Positions 1 through 8,000 of a stretch of 64,000 nt of DNA are shown here, piece by piece (positions within the stretch are counted from its first letter, which is position 1; each line of letters starts with the position of its first letter). A program made the position numbers and the translations under genes. The notes under the pieces were generated by a model. The model was not told where the DNA came from, did not search any database, and was given only the letters and a program-made list of their open reading frames with translations. The DNA comes from Sphingomonadales bacterium (lineage in GTDB: Bacteria; Pseudomonadota; Alphaproteobacteria; Sphingomonadales; Sphingomonadaceae), in NCBI GenBank assembly GCA_017309275.1, contig JAFKLT010000032.1:62001-126000 (forward strand), in the 5' to 3' direction.

Positions 1-1
1 G

Positions 2-1369
2 TCAGGCAAAGCGGCCGCGGCGGTCCGCGGTGCGTTCGTCATGGGTGGAGTCCGCTTGGTCGGCGGCGGTTTCGATCAGATGGCTGGCGTCGGGCGTCGT
101 TCCGCGACCCTGGCTCTGGTTCTGTTGCTGGCGTCCGGTTTCGACCGGCGTGTGCGTGACTTGCGCTTCGGTAACGCGCACGCCCTGCTGGCGCAGATCC
201 TCGACCAGGCGCGGTTGCGCGGCCTGGACGATCGCCGCGGTCGCCTCATGCTGGGTGTCCAGCTTCAGCGAAACACTGTCGCCGTCCAGCGACATGGCGA
301 CGTCGAGCCGACCGAGGTGGCGCGGCATCAGGCGAAAGCTGAGATCGCCCTTGTCCGACTTGGTCGCGGCGATGTCGGCGGCGAGCTGTGCGATCCACTG
401 GTCATCGCTGGTCATGTCGAGCGTGCGCTCGGCAACGGGTGCGGCCCTGGCGGCTTCGGCCAACGGAGCGGCCCCCTGCATCGCGGTCTGCGTGAAGAGC
501 ACCGTCATCGATGCGCCGGCGTCGGCCATCGGCTTGGCGGCCTTGGGCTCTGCGGCGGCGAGGGGCATGGCGGCCTGCGACGGTACCGCTTCCGGCTTTG
601 CGGCAGTTGCGGGTTGTGCCGCCGCCGCGGTGGTGTCTGCGTGGCGTGCCGTCGGGGCTGCGACTGCAGGCTTCGACGTCTTGTCGGCGACCGGCTTGTC
701 GACCGCAGGCATCGCGGTCGCCACGACAACCGCCGCCGCCGGCGCTTCGACGATCGCGGCCGCGGGCTGCGCGACCGGCTGGGTCGGTGTGGCAACCGCC
801 TGTGTCGGGGTTGCGTCATCGGCGGGAGCATCGGCTTCGGTCTGGTCGACCGGAGCAGCCTTTTCGGCGGCCGGCGTCGTGCCCTTGAGCGGCGTTGCGA
901 CCGCGATCAACAGGCTGGCTGCGGCGGCTGCGCTGTCGATGTCGGTCTTTTCGGTCGCGGCGACGGGCGCTGCCGGTGCGGCCGGTGCCTTCGCCGGAAG
1001 TTCAACGGCCATCTCCGCATCGACGGTCGGTTCGGCGACCGGCTGCGGCATGCCGAACAGCGCGGCGGCCGGCGGGGTCGGCGTGGCGGGAGGGGCAGGC
1101 AGCGCGGCGGCGTCGAATGCAAGCGGCGTCTCGGCCGTGACCGGCGCCGGCGTGCCGGGCTGGGCGGTCAGCTGCACCGCAAAGGGATTCGCCGCCAGCG
1201 GCGTGGCGGGAACCGGGGCGCCGACAGCGGCGGTCGGCAGGTTCGCGAACAATTGTTCGAAGCCGCCTTCGCCGGTCGTGCCGGCAGGCGCCGCCGCCGC
1301 GCCGGTTGCGGCGAGGATCGAGAGAAGCCCGTTCTGCGCGGGGCTCTGGGGAAGCGCGGCGCCCATCAT
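2..1369 (-). CDS. fliK: Flagellar hook-length control protein FliK
   Basis: 455 aa. FliK is the secreted molecular ruler that sets hook length and switches the flagellar export gate to filament substrates. The N-terminal two thirds is a low-complexity Ala/Pro/Thr-rich linker with little sequence information, as is usual for FliK. Residues ~330-420 form the conserved Flg_hook domain (LSFRLMPRHLGRLDV, then alternating hydrophobic strands and the segment around LRQQGVRVTEAQV). The start ATG overlaps the fliJ stop by four bases (ATGA; an alternative ATG lies one codon in), so the gene is translationally coupled as the last visible gene of the fliE-K operon. Its stop is only two bases from the window edge, so further flagellar genes may follow. 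Identification rests on the C-terminal domain and context. Confidence 0.9.
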   Translation of the reverse strand: MMGAALPQSPAQNGLLSILAATGAAAAPAGTTGEGGFEQLFANLPTAAVGAPVPATPLAANPFAVQLTAQPGTPAPVTAETPLAFDAAALPAPPATPTPPAAALFGMPQPVAEPTVDAEMAVELPAKAPAAPAAPVAATEKTDIDSAAAAASLLIAVATPLKGTTPAAEKAAPVDQTEADAPADDATPTQAVATPTQPVAQPAAAIVEAPAAAVVVATAMPAVDKPVADKTSKPAVAAPTARHADTTAAAAQPATAAKPEAVPSQAAMPLAAAEPKAAKPMADAGASMTVLFTQTAMQGAAPLAEAARAAPVAERTLDMTSDDQWIAQLAADIAATKSDKGDLSFRLMPRHLGRLDVAMSLDGDSVSLKLDTQHEATAAIVQAAQPRLVEDLRQQGVRVTEAQVTHTPVETGRQQQNQSQGRGTTPDASHLIETAADQADSTHDERTADRRGRFA

Positions 1370-1809
1370 GCCGCACCGCCATCGAGCAGGCGCAGGCTCA
1401 TCGCGCGGCGGCGATGCGGGCGATTGGCGTCGGTGCGGCGCTCCAGCTCAGCCTCGGCCGAGCGGCGGCTGCGTTCATAGAGACGCACGGCCGATTCTTC
1501 CTTCACCATCGCGCTCTGGGCGATAATGCCGGCCTCGTCGCGGCGGACGCTGGCGTTGACGAGCGGTGTCGCCAGATTTTCCTTCGCCATGTCCAGGCGC
1601 ATGCCGAGCTCGCCGATCGTGTTGAGCGCGCGGCCCGCGACCGCCCCCTTCGCCATGGCGAGGTCGGCGCGCAGCGTCTCGAGGCGCTTCGACAGTTCGA
1701 CCAGGCTCGCAAGCTCGCCGTTGGCGCGCGCCAGATTGGCCTCCGCCATCTGATGTTCGACGGTGCGCACGCGGATGATGCGTTTGCGGCGTGCGGTGCG
1801 GGCGTTCAT
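1366..1809 (-). CDS. fliJ: Flagellar export chaperone FliJ
   Basis: 147 aa, almost entirely predicted helical coiled coil rich in Ala, Glu, Arg and Leu, with a basic N-terminus (NARTARRKRIIRVR), matching the size and character of FliJ. FliJ is the soluble stalk-like component that sits in the FliI ATPase hexamer and recycles export chaperones at the FlhA gate. Family sequence identity is always low, so the call depends on length, coiled-coil composition and the canonical position between fliI and fliK. The start overlaps the fliI stop by four bases and the stop overlaps the fliK start by four bases. Confidence 0.82.
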   Translation of the reverse strand: MNARTARRKRIIRVRTVEHQMAEANLARANGELASLVELSKRLETLRADLAMAKGAVAGRALNTIGELGMRLDMAKENLATPLVNASVRRDEAGIIAQSAMVKEESAVRLYERSRRSAEAELERRTDANRPHRRRAMSLRLLDGGAA

Positions 1810-3137
1810 GCGGAATATCCTTCAATCAGGGCTTGGCGGGAATTTTCGAAATCGATCTGCGCGTTCGCGGGCTGCGACACGAAGGCGAGTTGGTGGGCGT
1901 GGTACGCGATCGCTTCGTCGAGCACCGGATCGCTGCCGGCGACATAGGCGCCCATCAGCATCAGATCGCGATTCTCTTCATAAGCCGACCAGAGCTGGCG
2001 GAACCGCGCGGCGGCGGCGGCATGCTCGGGATCGACCGAATCGGCCATCGTGCGCGACAGCGAACGGGCGACGTCGATTGCAGGATAGACACCCTGTTCG
2101 GCGAGCGTGCGCGACAGGATGATGTGGCCGTCGACGATGGCGCGGGCGCTGTCGACGACCGGGTCGTCGATGTCGCCGCCGTCGGCGAGTACGGTGTAGA
2201 GCGCGGTGATCGAGCCACCGGTCGCATTGTCGTTGCCCGCGCGCTCGACGAGCGAGGGGATCAGCGCGAAGGTCGAGGGCGGATAGCCCTTCATCGTCGG
2301 CGGCTCGCCGAGCGTCAGGCCGATTTCGCGCTGCGCATGCGCGACGCGCGTCAGGCTGTCGATCAGCAGGAGCACCTTCTTGCCGTCGGCGCGAAAGCTT
2401 TCGGCGATCGCGGTCGCGCGCATGGCGGCGCGCAGGCGCAGCAGCGGCGGGTGATCGGCAGGAACCGCAACGACGACCGACTTCTTGCGGACCGCGGGGG
2501 GCAATTTGGTTTCGACGAAGTCGCTGACTTCGCGGCTGCGTTCGCCGATCAGGCCGACGACGATCACGTCGCATTCGGTGCCCGCGATCATCTGGCCCAT
2601 CAGTACCGACTTGCCGACGCCCGAACCCGCGATGATCGCGACGCGCTGGCCCTCGCCCACGGTGAGCAGGCCATTGATCGCGCGCACGCCCATGTTCAGC
2701 GGCTTGGTCACCCGGCCGCGGCGCAGCGGATTGACCTTGCGGCCGGCGAGCGGCCACTGGAACTGCGACTTGACCGCCGGGCGGCCGTCGAGCGGATTGC
2801 CCTGCGCGTCGATAATGCGGCCGAGCAGCGCCTTGCCGACGGGAACCATCGAGCTTGCGCCATGCGGTTCGACCGGCGCGCCGGTGACCAGCGGCATGTT
2901 GGTGTCGAAGGGCAGGACCAGGCTGCGGTGACCGCGAAAGCCGACGACCTCGCCATAGACATAGTCGCCCGTTGCCGACTTGATGCGGACATTGCTGCCG
3001 AGCGGCTGCGGGAAACCCGAAACCTCCAGCATGATGCCCTCGTGCGCGACGAGCGTGCCGATACGGCGCGGGCTGGCGTCGGTCAGATCTACCGGCGCAA
3101 GCAGATGCTCGGCGGACAGGGCGAGGCGGCGCGTCAT
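1806..3137 (-). CDS. fliI: Flagellum-specific export ATPase FliI
   Basis: 443 aa from the ATG that overlaps the fliH stop (MTRRLALS). A longer in-frame extension exists upstream but lies wholly inside fliH and is Arg-rich shadow translation, so it was rejected. FliI energises flagellar type III export from the cytoplasmic face. A Walker A motif GSGVGKS is at residues 171-177, a Walker B-type strand KVLLLIDSLTRVA lies further on, and the F1-ATPase beta-like context (GERSREVSDF) is intact. Length equals the family norm (~440-450 aa). It is co-translated with fliH and fliJ through four-base overlaps. Confidence 0.96.
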   Translation of the reverse strand: MTRRLALSAEHLLAPVDLTDASPRRIGTLVAHEGIMLEVSGFPQPLGSNVRIKSATGDYVYGEVVGFRGHRSLVLPFDTNMPLVTGAPVEPHGASSMVPVGKALLGRIIDAQGNPLDGRPAVKSQFQWPLAGRKVNPLRRGRVTKPLNMGVRAINGLLTVGEGQRVAIIAGSGVGKSVLMGQMIAGTECDVIVVGLIGERSREVSDFVETKLPPAVRKKSVVVAVPADHPPLLRLRAAMRATAIAESFRADGKKVLLLIDSLTRVAHAQREIGLTLGEPPTMKGYPPSTFALIPSLVERAGNDNATGGSITALYTVLADGGDIDDPVVDSARAIVDGHIILSRTLAEQGVYPAIDVARSLSRTMADSVDPEHAAAAARFRQLWSAYEENRDLMLMGAYVAGSDPVLDEAIAYHAHQLAFVSQPANAQIDFENSRQALIEGYSA

Positions 3138-3730
3138 GCTGCGATATCCTCGCTGCCGAGTGCGGCGCGCAGTTCGTTGAGATAGACCGCGCGGCCATGT
3201 TCGATCCAGCCGGCTGAGGTTTCGATACGGATCGTGCCGCGCGCCATCGACGGATCGGCTTCGATCGGCAGCGCGATCGGCGCATCCATCAACAGTACAG
3301 CGTCGGCGGGATTGACCCACAGCGTGCGGGCCTTGTCCGCCTCGGCGACCATTGCGGCGGCGGTTTCGGCCTGCGCCTGTAGCCATGCGGCGTCGATCGC
3401 AGCGCTGTCGACGATCTGGCGGACGAGCCGCTCGACCGTTTCCGCGATAAGCTGGGCCAGCTCCTCGCTCGGTTCGTCCTGCAGCGCCTCGGTGTTGGCG
3501 AGGAGTGCGAGCAACTGTTCGCGTTCGACCGCGAAAGCGGCTTCCGCGACGCGCTGGCCTTCGGCCAGGCCGAGCGCGAACGGATCATCGGCTTCGACTT
3601 CGACCAGCGCATCCGCCGCCATGGCTTGCGGTGCGGGCATGCCGCCGAAATGGAGCGGACGGAAGCCGCGGCTTTCCGCCATCGCATGCGCGAGCGAGAT
3701 GACGGTTGCCTCGGCAGAACGATCAGACAT
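3134..3730 (-). CDS. fliH: Flagellar assembly protein FliH
   Basis: 198 aa. FliH binds and restrains FliI and anchors it to the C-ring. The protein has an acidic, variable N-terminal half, a long helical middle section (EREQLLALLANTEALQDE) and a C-terminal segment with the DPSMARGTIRIETSAGWIEHG strand pattern typical of FliH/HrpE C-termini. The family diverges fast, so placement between fliG and fliI is important evidence. The start lies eight bases inside fliG and the stop overlaps the fliI ATG. Confidence 0.86.
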   Translation of the reverse strand: MSDRSAEATVISLAHAMAESRGFRPLHFGGMPAPQAMAADALVEVEADDPFALGLAEGQRVAEAAFAVEREQLLALLANTEALQDEPSEELAQLIAETVERLVRQIVDSAAIDAAWLQAQAETAAAMVAEADKARTLWVNPADAVLLMDAPIALPIEADPSMARGTIRIETSAGWIEHGRAVYLNELRAALGSEDIAA

Positions 3731-4766
3731 AGTCGTCGCCCGCCCCCGCGATCATGATTTCGCCCGAAGCGGCCATCTGGCGGACGATCTGCATGATCGC
3801 CTTCTGCGCTTCGTCGACGTCGACGCGCTTGACCATGGTCATTTCGGTCATTTCGTCGCGGATCGTTTCCGACGCGCGCTTCGACATGGTGGCGAGGCAG
3901 CGGTCGACCATATCCTCGTCGGTGCCCTTGAGGGCGACCGCGAGCTGTGCCGCATCGACCGAACGCAGCACCGTGCCCAGGCTCTTGGCATCGAGATCGC
4001 GCAGATTTTCGAAGATGAACATTTCTTCCTCGATCGTCTGGGCGAGGAACTTGTCCTGCTTCTTCAGCGCGCGGATCGTGCGTTCCGACAGCTGCTTCGG
4101 CATCTTCTTCATGATCTTTGCGACATCGCTCGGACCACCGATCGGCTGCTTCGCGACGCGCTGGCCGCCGACATTGGCCGAGGCGAGCACGGCTTCCAGA
4201 TCCTCGATCGCGGCGGCGGGGACGGCGGTGAGCTGCGCGGCGCGCAGAACCAGTTCAGCCTGCAGCACCTCGTCCAGCGTTTCGATTGCACGCGCGGCGA
4301 CGTCGGGGACCAGCACTGACAGAATCAGTGCACCGACCTGCGGATGCTCGTTGGCGAGCAGCGCGCTGATAGCGTCGACGTCCATCCAGCGCAGCATCTC
4401 CAGCGACGCGGCGCTCGACTGCGGCGCGACGGCGGCAAGGATATTGTCGGCGCGGACGTTGCCGACCGCCTGGTGGATCACGGTGCGGATGCGCGTGTCG
4501 GCGCCGACTGCAAGCGCGCTAACGCCGCGGCTCTGATTGACGAACTGGTCCAGCGCCTGGTCGATCTGGTTCTCGCTGGCATTCGCGCTGTCGAACATCG
4601 ACTTGGCAAGCTGACGCACTTCATCGGCGTCGAGATGCTTCAGGATCGTCGCGGCCTCTTCTTCCTCGAGCAACATCAGCAGGATAGCGGCAGCCGCCGA
4701 TCCTTCGAGCGCGGGCTTTCCGCGCGGCGTTTCGATTTCCATTTCCATGTCGAGATCGTCAGCCAC
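3723..4766 (-). CDS. fliG: Flagellar motor switch protein FliG
   Basis: 347 aa, the usual FliG length. FliG forms the upper C-ring, couples to the MS-ring through its N-terminal domain and transmits stator torque through charged residues of the C-terminal domain. Visible landmarks are the N-terminal AAAILLMLLEEEEA segment, the middle-domain signature NEHPQVGALILSVL and the C-terminal MFIFENLRDLD region followed by the charged torque helix and KRASETIRDEM. The gene starts eight bases before the fliF stop, so the two are coupled. The acidic leader DDLDMEMEIETP is longer than in enterics, which is common in alphaproteobacteria. Confidence 0.96.
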   Translation of the reverse strand: MADDLDMEMEIETPRGKPALEGSAAAAILLMLLEEEEAATILKHLDADEVRQLAKSMFDSANASENQIDQALDQFVNQSRGVSALAVGADTRIRTVIHQAVGNVRADNILAAVAPQSSAASLEMLRWMDVDAISALLANEHPQVGALILSVLVPDVAARAIETLDEVLQAELVLRAAQLTAVPAAAIEDLEAVLASANVGGQRVAKQPIGGPSDVAKIMKKMPKQLSERTIRALKKQDKFLAQTIEEEMFIFENLRDLDAKSLGTVLRSVDAAQLAVALKGTDEDMVDRCLATMSKRASETIRDEMTEMTMVKRVDVDEAQKAIMQIVRQMAASGEIMIAGAGDDYV

Positions 4767-6420
4767 GGGCGCCCTCCTGCATCAGCTGACGGACGACGAG
4801 CGCGGCGCGTGCCGAGTCCTGGCGGACGAAGGCGCGGACGAGGTTCGCACGTGCTTCATAGCTCGGCGCGGCCTCGATCATGTCGAGCGTGATTTCGCGG
4901 TTGCCGCCGGTGCTCGGCGCCGCGAGGGCTGCCTGCTTGTCGGCGACTGCGAGCAGGCTTTCCTCGATCTCGGCCTCGCGCTCGGCGCGCTGGGCCGCGC
5001 GCTGCTTGGCGGCCTTGATCATCGGGCGGCCGACGAAGAAGAAAGCGAGGATCGCGGCGAGTACGGCTCCGACCTGCTTCAGCAGCGGCAGGAACCAGGG
5101 CGCGTCGTAAAATGCGGGCGCCGTATCCTCGACCTTTACGAAGGGACGCTGGCTGATCGCAACCTGATCGCCGCGGGTCGCGTCGAAACCGACCGCGCCT
5201 TTCACCAGCGCGTCGATCTTGGCGATGTCGGCCTGGGTCAGTGCTTTCTTGCCCTGATTGAGCGCGACCGCGACCGAGACCCGGCGAAGCTGGCCCTGCG
5301 GCTGATGCGTCACCGAAATCTCGCGGCCGACCTCATAGGCGCGGGTCGCATTCTCGTTGCTGTTCGTCTGCGTCGCGGCGGGGGCGCCGGGCGCGGAGGG
5401 AAGGGGGGCCTTGTCGGTGACGGTCGATGCCTGCGGCGGCTGGTTCGACAGCGCGCCGGGGATGCCGACCGCGGGCGCGGTGCCGTCGCCGCTGACGGTG
5501 CGGGTGACCTGTTCGTTGGTCAGCGCGCGGTCGTCCTTCGGGAAGCTTTCGCGCGTCGCCTGGCTTTCGGACATGTCGACGTCGGCATGGACCTCGACGC
5601 TATAGTTACCGGCGCCGAGCATCGGGCCGAGCAGCGTGTCGAGCGCGCGGCGGAAGCGTTCTTCCATCTGCGTCTGAAGCTGGAAGGACTTCATGTCGCT
5701 GTTCGATACGCCGTCGCTGAGCAGTGCGCCGCGCTGGTCGATGACCTGCACGTCGTCGGCGTTCATGCCGGGGATCGACGAGGCGACGAGGAAGCGGATC
5801 GCCTGTACCTGGCCGTCGCTGAGGCTGCGGCCGTTCTGGAGCGTCAGCATGACCGATGCCGTTGCGGGCTTGTCCTCGCGGACGAAGAGGCTGGGTTCGG
5901 CTGCGGCGATGTGCACGCGGGCGATCTTGACCGCGTCGATCGTCTCGATCGTGCGCGACAGGTCGGCCTCGCGTGCCGAGCGCAGCGTCTCGCCTTCGAT
6001 TGCCCGGCTCGATCCCATGGGCAGCGAAGCGATCAGGCTGTCGCCGCTGGGCTGCGCCTTGGGCAGGCCCTGGCCGGCGAGCGCGATGCGCGCCTGGTAC
6101 AACTTGTCGGCATCGACGGTCAGCGCGCCGGTCGTCGGGTCGATCGTATGCTTGATACCCTGCGATTGCAGGGCGTCGGCGACCGCCGCCTTGTCGGCGT
6201 CGTCAAGCCCCGCGAAGAGCGGCGCCTGCGGAGCGGCGGTGGTCATGAAATAGGCAAGCGCCGCGATGCTGATCGCCGCAGTGGTTGCGATCATCGGCAG
6301 TGCGCGCTGGACGGCGGGCTGACGGACGAACTGTTGCACCGGCGCGAAACGGGCACCCATGATGGGAGCCGGCAGGCGGTTCATGTCGTCGACGGGGGTA
6401 AGGGTCTGTGCTTCGGCCAT
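4759..6420 (-). CDS. fliF: Flagellar MS-ring protein FliF
   Basis: 553 aa. FliF builds the MS-ring in the inner membrane, the platform for the export gate and C-ring. There is a transmembrane helix near residues 38-58 (MIATTAAISIAALAYFM) and a second near the C-terminus (VGAVLAAILAFFFVG). Between them lie the periplasmic ring-building domains of the YscJ/FliF family (FAGLDDADKAAVADALQSQG; the RIALAGQGLPK segment). The cytoplasmic tail that contacts FliG ends the protein. The stop lies inside fliG, and fliE ends three bases upstream. Confidence 0.96.
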   Translation of the reverse strand: MAEAQTLTPVDDMNRLPAPIMGARFAPVQQFVRQPAVQRALPMIATTAAISIAALAYFMTTAAPQAPLFAGLDDADKAAVADALQSQGIKHTIDPTTGALTVDADKLYQARIALAGQGLPKAQPSGDSLIASLPMGSSRAIEGETLRSAREADLSRTIETIDAVKIARVHIAAAEPSLFVREDKPATASVMLTLQNGRSLSDGQVQAIRFLVASSIPGMNADDVQVIDQRGALLSDGVSNSDMKSFQLQTQMEERFRRALDTLLGPMLGAGNYSVEVHADVDMSESQATRESFPKDDRALTNEQVTRTVSGDGTAPAVGIPGALSNQPPQASTVTDKAPLPSAPGAPAATQTNSNENATRAYEVGREISVTHQPQGQLRRVSVAVALNQGKKALTQADIAKIDALVKGAVGFDATRGDQVAISQRPFVKVEDTAPAFYDAPWFLPLLKQVGAVLAAILAFFFVGRPMIKAAKQRAAQRAEREAEIEESLLAVADKQAALAAPSTGGNREITLDMIEAAPSYEARANLVRAFVRQDSARAALVVRQLMQEGARG

Positions 6421-6423
6421 GGG

Positions 6424-6771
6424 TTACACCGGCATGTTCATGATGTCGCGATACGCGGAGAGAAGCTTGTTGCGGACCTGCAGGGTCGTCTCGAAACCGA
6501 GCGAGGCCTTCTGGCGCTCGATCATCACACTGACGATGTCGTGCGTGTCGCCGCGCTCATAGGCTTCGCTGAGGTCGCTGGCCTTCGCCTGCTGGGCGTT
6601 GACCTGCTGCAGGGCGTTGCTGATCGCGGCGCCGAAGTCGGGAGCTGTCCCGCCTGCGCCGCCATCGATTCCGCCCGCGGCACCTTTGCCCGCGGCGCGC
6701 TGCAGCGCCTGGTTCTGATTGAGGATCGTGCTCCGCATCTGCAGAAGCCGGCTCGGGTCAATCGTGCTCAT
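6424..6771 (-). CDS. fliE: Flagellar hook-basal body protein FliE
   Basis: 115 aa. FliE is the small periplasmic rod adaptor joining the MS-ring to the rod and the first export substrate. The C-terminus (ERGDTHDIVSVMIERQKASLGFETTLQVRNKLLSAYRDIMNM, quoted only by its ends ERGDTHDI and YRDIMNM) has the conserved FliE pattern of a helix with a G-F-x-x-x-x-Q-V-R-N-K-L core. The frame stays open 69 bases further upstream, but that part contains the sigma-54 promoter, so the ATG giving MSTIDPSRLL was chosen. It is the first gene of the fliE-F-G-H-I-J-K operon. Confidence 0.94.
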   Translation of the reverse strand: MSTIDPSRLLQMRSTILNQNQALQRAAGKGAAGGIDGGAGGTAPDFGAAISNALQQVNAQQAKASDLSEAYERGDTHDIVSVMIERQKASLGFETTLQVRNKLLSAYRDIMNMPV

Positions 6772-6823
6772 AATCTTCTCATCCGTCGTCGGGGCAGGCT
6801 TGCACCGCACACGCAAAGAGTAA

Positions 6824-6840
6824 TGCAAAGCGCGTGCCAA
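6824..6840 (-). promoter_or_regulatory. Sigma-54 (-24/-12) promoter of the fliE operon
   Basis: On the minus strand the sequence is TTGGCACGCGCTTTGCA, an essentially perfect match to the RpoN consensus TGGCACG-N4-TTGC. The -24 GG and -12 GC have the required 10-base separation. The predicted transcription start is near 6812, giving a ~40-nt leader before the fliE ATG at 6771. RpoN control of the basal-body genes is established for many polar flagella; an enhancer-binding activator (FleQ/FlbD-like) is expected but is not encoded in this window. Confidence 0.88.
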
Positions 6841-6925
6841 AAATAATATATGGCCTTTTTCAATCGGATAGTTCGTATGCGCTCAGCCTTAACACCGCCT
6901 TCGGCATTTTTTTGACGCGGCGACT

Positions 6926-6951
6926 TAAACCGCGCCGCCGCCCGCCGTTAC
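6926..6951 (+). promoter_or_regulatory. Candidate sigma-28 promoter of the flagellin gene
   Basis: TAAA at 6926-6929 is followed after 14 bases by GCCGTTA at 6944-6950, resembling the FliA consensus TAAA-N15-GCCGATAA with one base less spacing and one mismatch. It lies ~70-90 bases before the flagellin ATG at 7018 and points the right way. No acceptable sigma-54 site was found in front of flagellin. The call is an inference from weak motif similarity and from the known late-class control of flagellin. Confidence 0.4.
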
Positions 6952-7017
6952 TGCATCCGTGACCGCTCACCGAGCCCTCACACCACGGGAATGGCCAAGG
7001 GGCCGGAAAGGAACATT

Positions 7018-7839
7018 ATGACTGTCATCAACACCAATGTGAGCGCGCTTCGCGCCCAGAACAGCTCGCGTGTTGCAGAACGCTCGCAGTCGCAGGCGAT
7101 GGAGCGCCTCTCGAGCGGCAAGCGCATCAACAGCGCGAAGGACGACGCCGCCGGCCTCGCCGTCGCGACCCGCATGCAGGCTGCTTCGCGCGGTTTCACG
7201 CAGGCGATCCGCAACGCCAACGACGGTATTTCGCTCGCTCAGACCGCCGACAGCGGTGCGGCCAGCATCTCGGACATCCTCGTTCGTATGCGTGACCTGG
7301 CGATGCAGGCTTCGAACGGCACGCTTGCTGACGCCGACCGTGCGCTGGTGCAGAAGGAAGTCACCGCGCTGATCTCGCAGATCGGTGACATCACGACGCA
7401 GACGACCTTCAACGGCAACAAGCTGCTCGACGGCAGCGTGACCGCCGGCTTCGACATCCAGACCGGCATCAACACCGGTGAAAAGGTGAACATCACGGTC
7501 GCAAGCCTCACCGCCACCACGCTGGGCGTCAACGCTCTGTCGGTTGCCACGGCTGCCGGCGCCACGGGTGCCCTGGCCACGCTCGACACCGCGATCACCA
7601 CGGTTGCCGGCGAACGCGCCAACATCGGTGCGCAGCAGAACCGCCTGACCGCGGCTGTCGACAATTTGACGGCACGTGTCACGAACCTGGACGAATCGCG
7701 CTCGCGCATCGAAGACACCGACTTCTCGGCGGAATCGACGAAGCTTGCTGCGGCTCAGATCCTGTCGCAGGCATCGACCGCGATGCTCGCTCAGGCGAAC
7801 CAGAGCGCGCAGGGCGTGATGAACCTGCTCCGCGGCTAA
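7018..7839 (+). CDS. fliC: Flagellin
   Basis: 273 aa filament subunit. The ATG at 7018 ([16 protein letters not shown]) has a Shine-Dalgarno AAAGGA at 7007-7012; an in-frame ATG at 6991 was rejected because it adds nine unconserved residues ahead of the invariant start. The N-terminal D0/D1 helices ([37 protein letters not shown]) and the C-terminal D1/D0 helices ([32 protein letters not shown]) are fully conserved. The central variable domain is reduced to ~100 residues with no real D2/D3. Such short flagellins are usual in Caulobacter and sphingomonads. It is monocistronic, divergent from the fliE operon, with a terminator downstream. Confidence 0.97.
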   Translation: MTVINTNVSALRAQNSSRVAERSQSQAMERLSSGKRINSAKDDAAGLAVATRMQAASRGFTQAIRNANDGISLAQTADSGAASISDILVRMRDLAMQASNGTLADADRALVQKEVTALISQIGDITTQTTFNGNKLLDGSVTAGFDIQTGINTGEKVNITVASLTATTLGVNALSVATAAGATGALATLDTAITTVAGERANIGAQQNRLTAAVDNLTARVTNLDESRSRIEDTDFSAESTKLAAAQILSQASTAMLAQANQSAQGVMNLLRG

Positions 7840-7864
7840 TATAACAAAGGTCGCAAACGCAAAT

Positions 7865-7900
7865 TCAGGCCAACTTTGGTTGGTCCCTTTATTGGCCTGA
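7865..7900. repeat. 9-bp inverted repeat downstream of flagellin
   Basis: TCAGGCCAA at 7865-7873 is repeated inverted as TTGGCCTGA at 7892-7900 around an 18-base spacer. It lies between the flagellin stop and the strong terminator hairpin. It may stabilise the 3' end of the abundant flagellin mRNA, but no function is demonstrated by the sequence. Confidence 0.6.
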
Positions 7901-7903
7901 TAC

Positions 7904-7942
7904 GATGCCCCGGCTCCCCACAGCCGGGGCATCTTCGTTTTT
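7904..7942 (+). terminator. Rho-independent terminator of flagellin
   Basis: GATGCCCCGGCT (7904-7915) pairs perfectly with AGCCGGGGCATC (7922-7933) over a six-base loop and is followed by TTCGTTTTT. This gives a 12-bp GC-rich stem with a T-run on the plus strand only, so it ends flagellin transcription and does not serve the converging dnaE2 operon. Confidence 0.92.
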
Positions 7943-8000
7943 GGTTCGGCCGAACCGAAATGCACGGTGGGCTCGCGTCCGGCGCCTGTCGGAAAAGCGG

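Noticed and set aside
30-1526. Long plus-strand ORFs opposite fliK
   Set aside because: They mirror the Ala/Pro-rich fliK codons in a high-GC gene and translate to compositionally extreme Ala/Ser or Arg-rich strings without motifs.
3138-3386. N-terminal extension of fliI
   Set aside because: Lies wholly within fliH, is Arg-rich and precedes a start codon that is coupled to the fliH stop.
6772-6840. Longer fliE start
   Set aside because: The added codons coincide with the sigma-54 promoter and leader, and FliE homologues start at the MSTIDPSRLL position.
6850-6918. Possible sigma-54 promoter for flagellin (TGGCC... and CGGCATTTTTTTGAC)
   Set aside because: The GG/GC spacing is wrong and the -12 GC is missing, so it fails the strict RpoN spacing rule.
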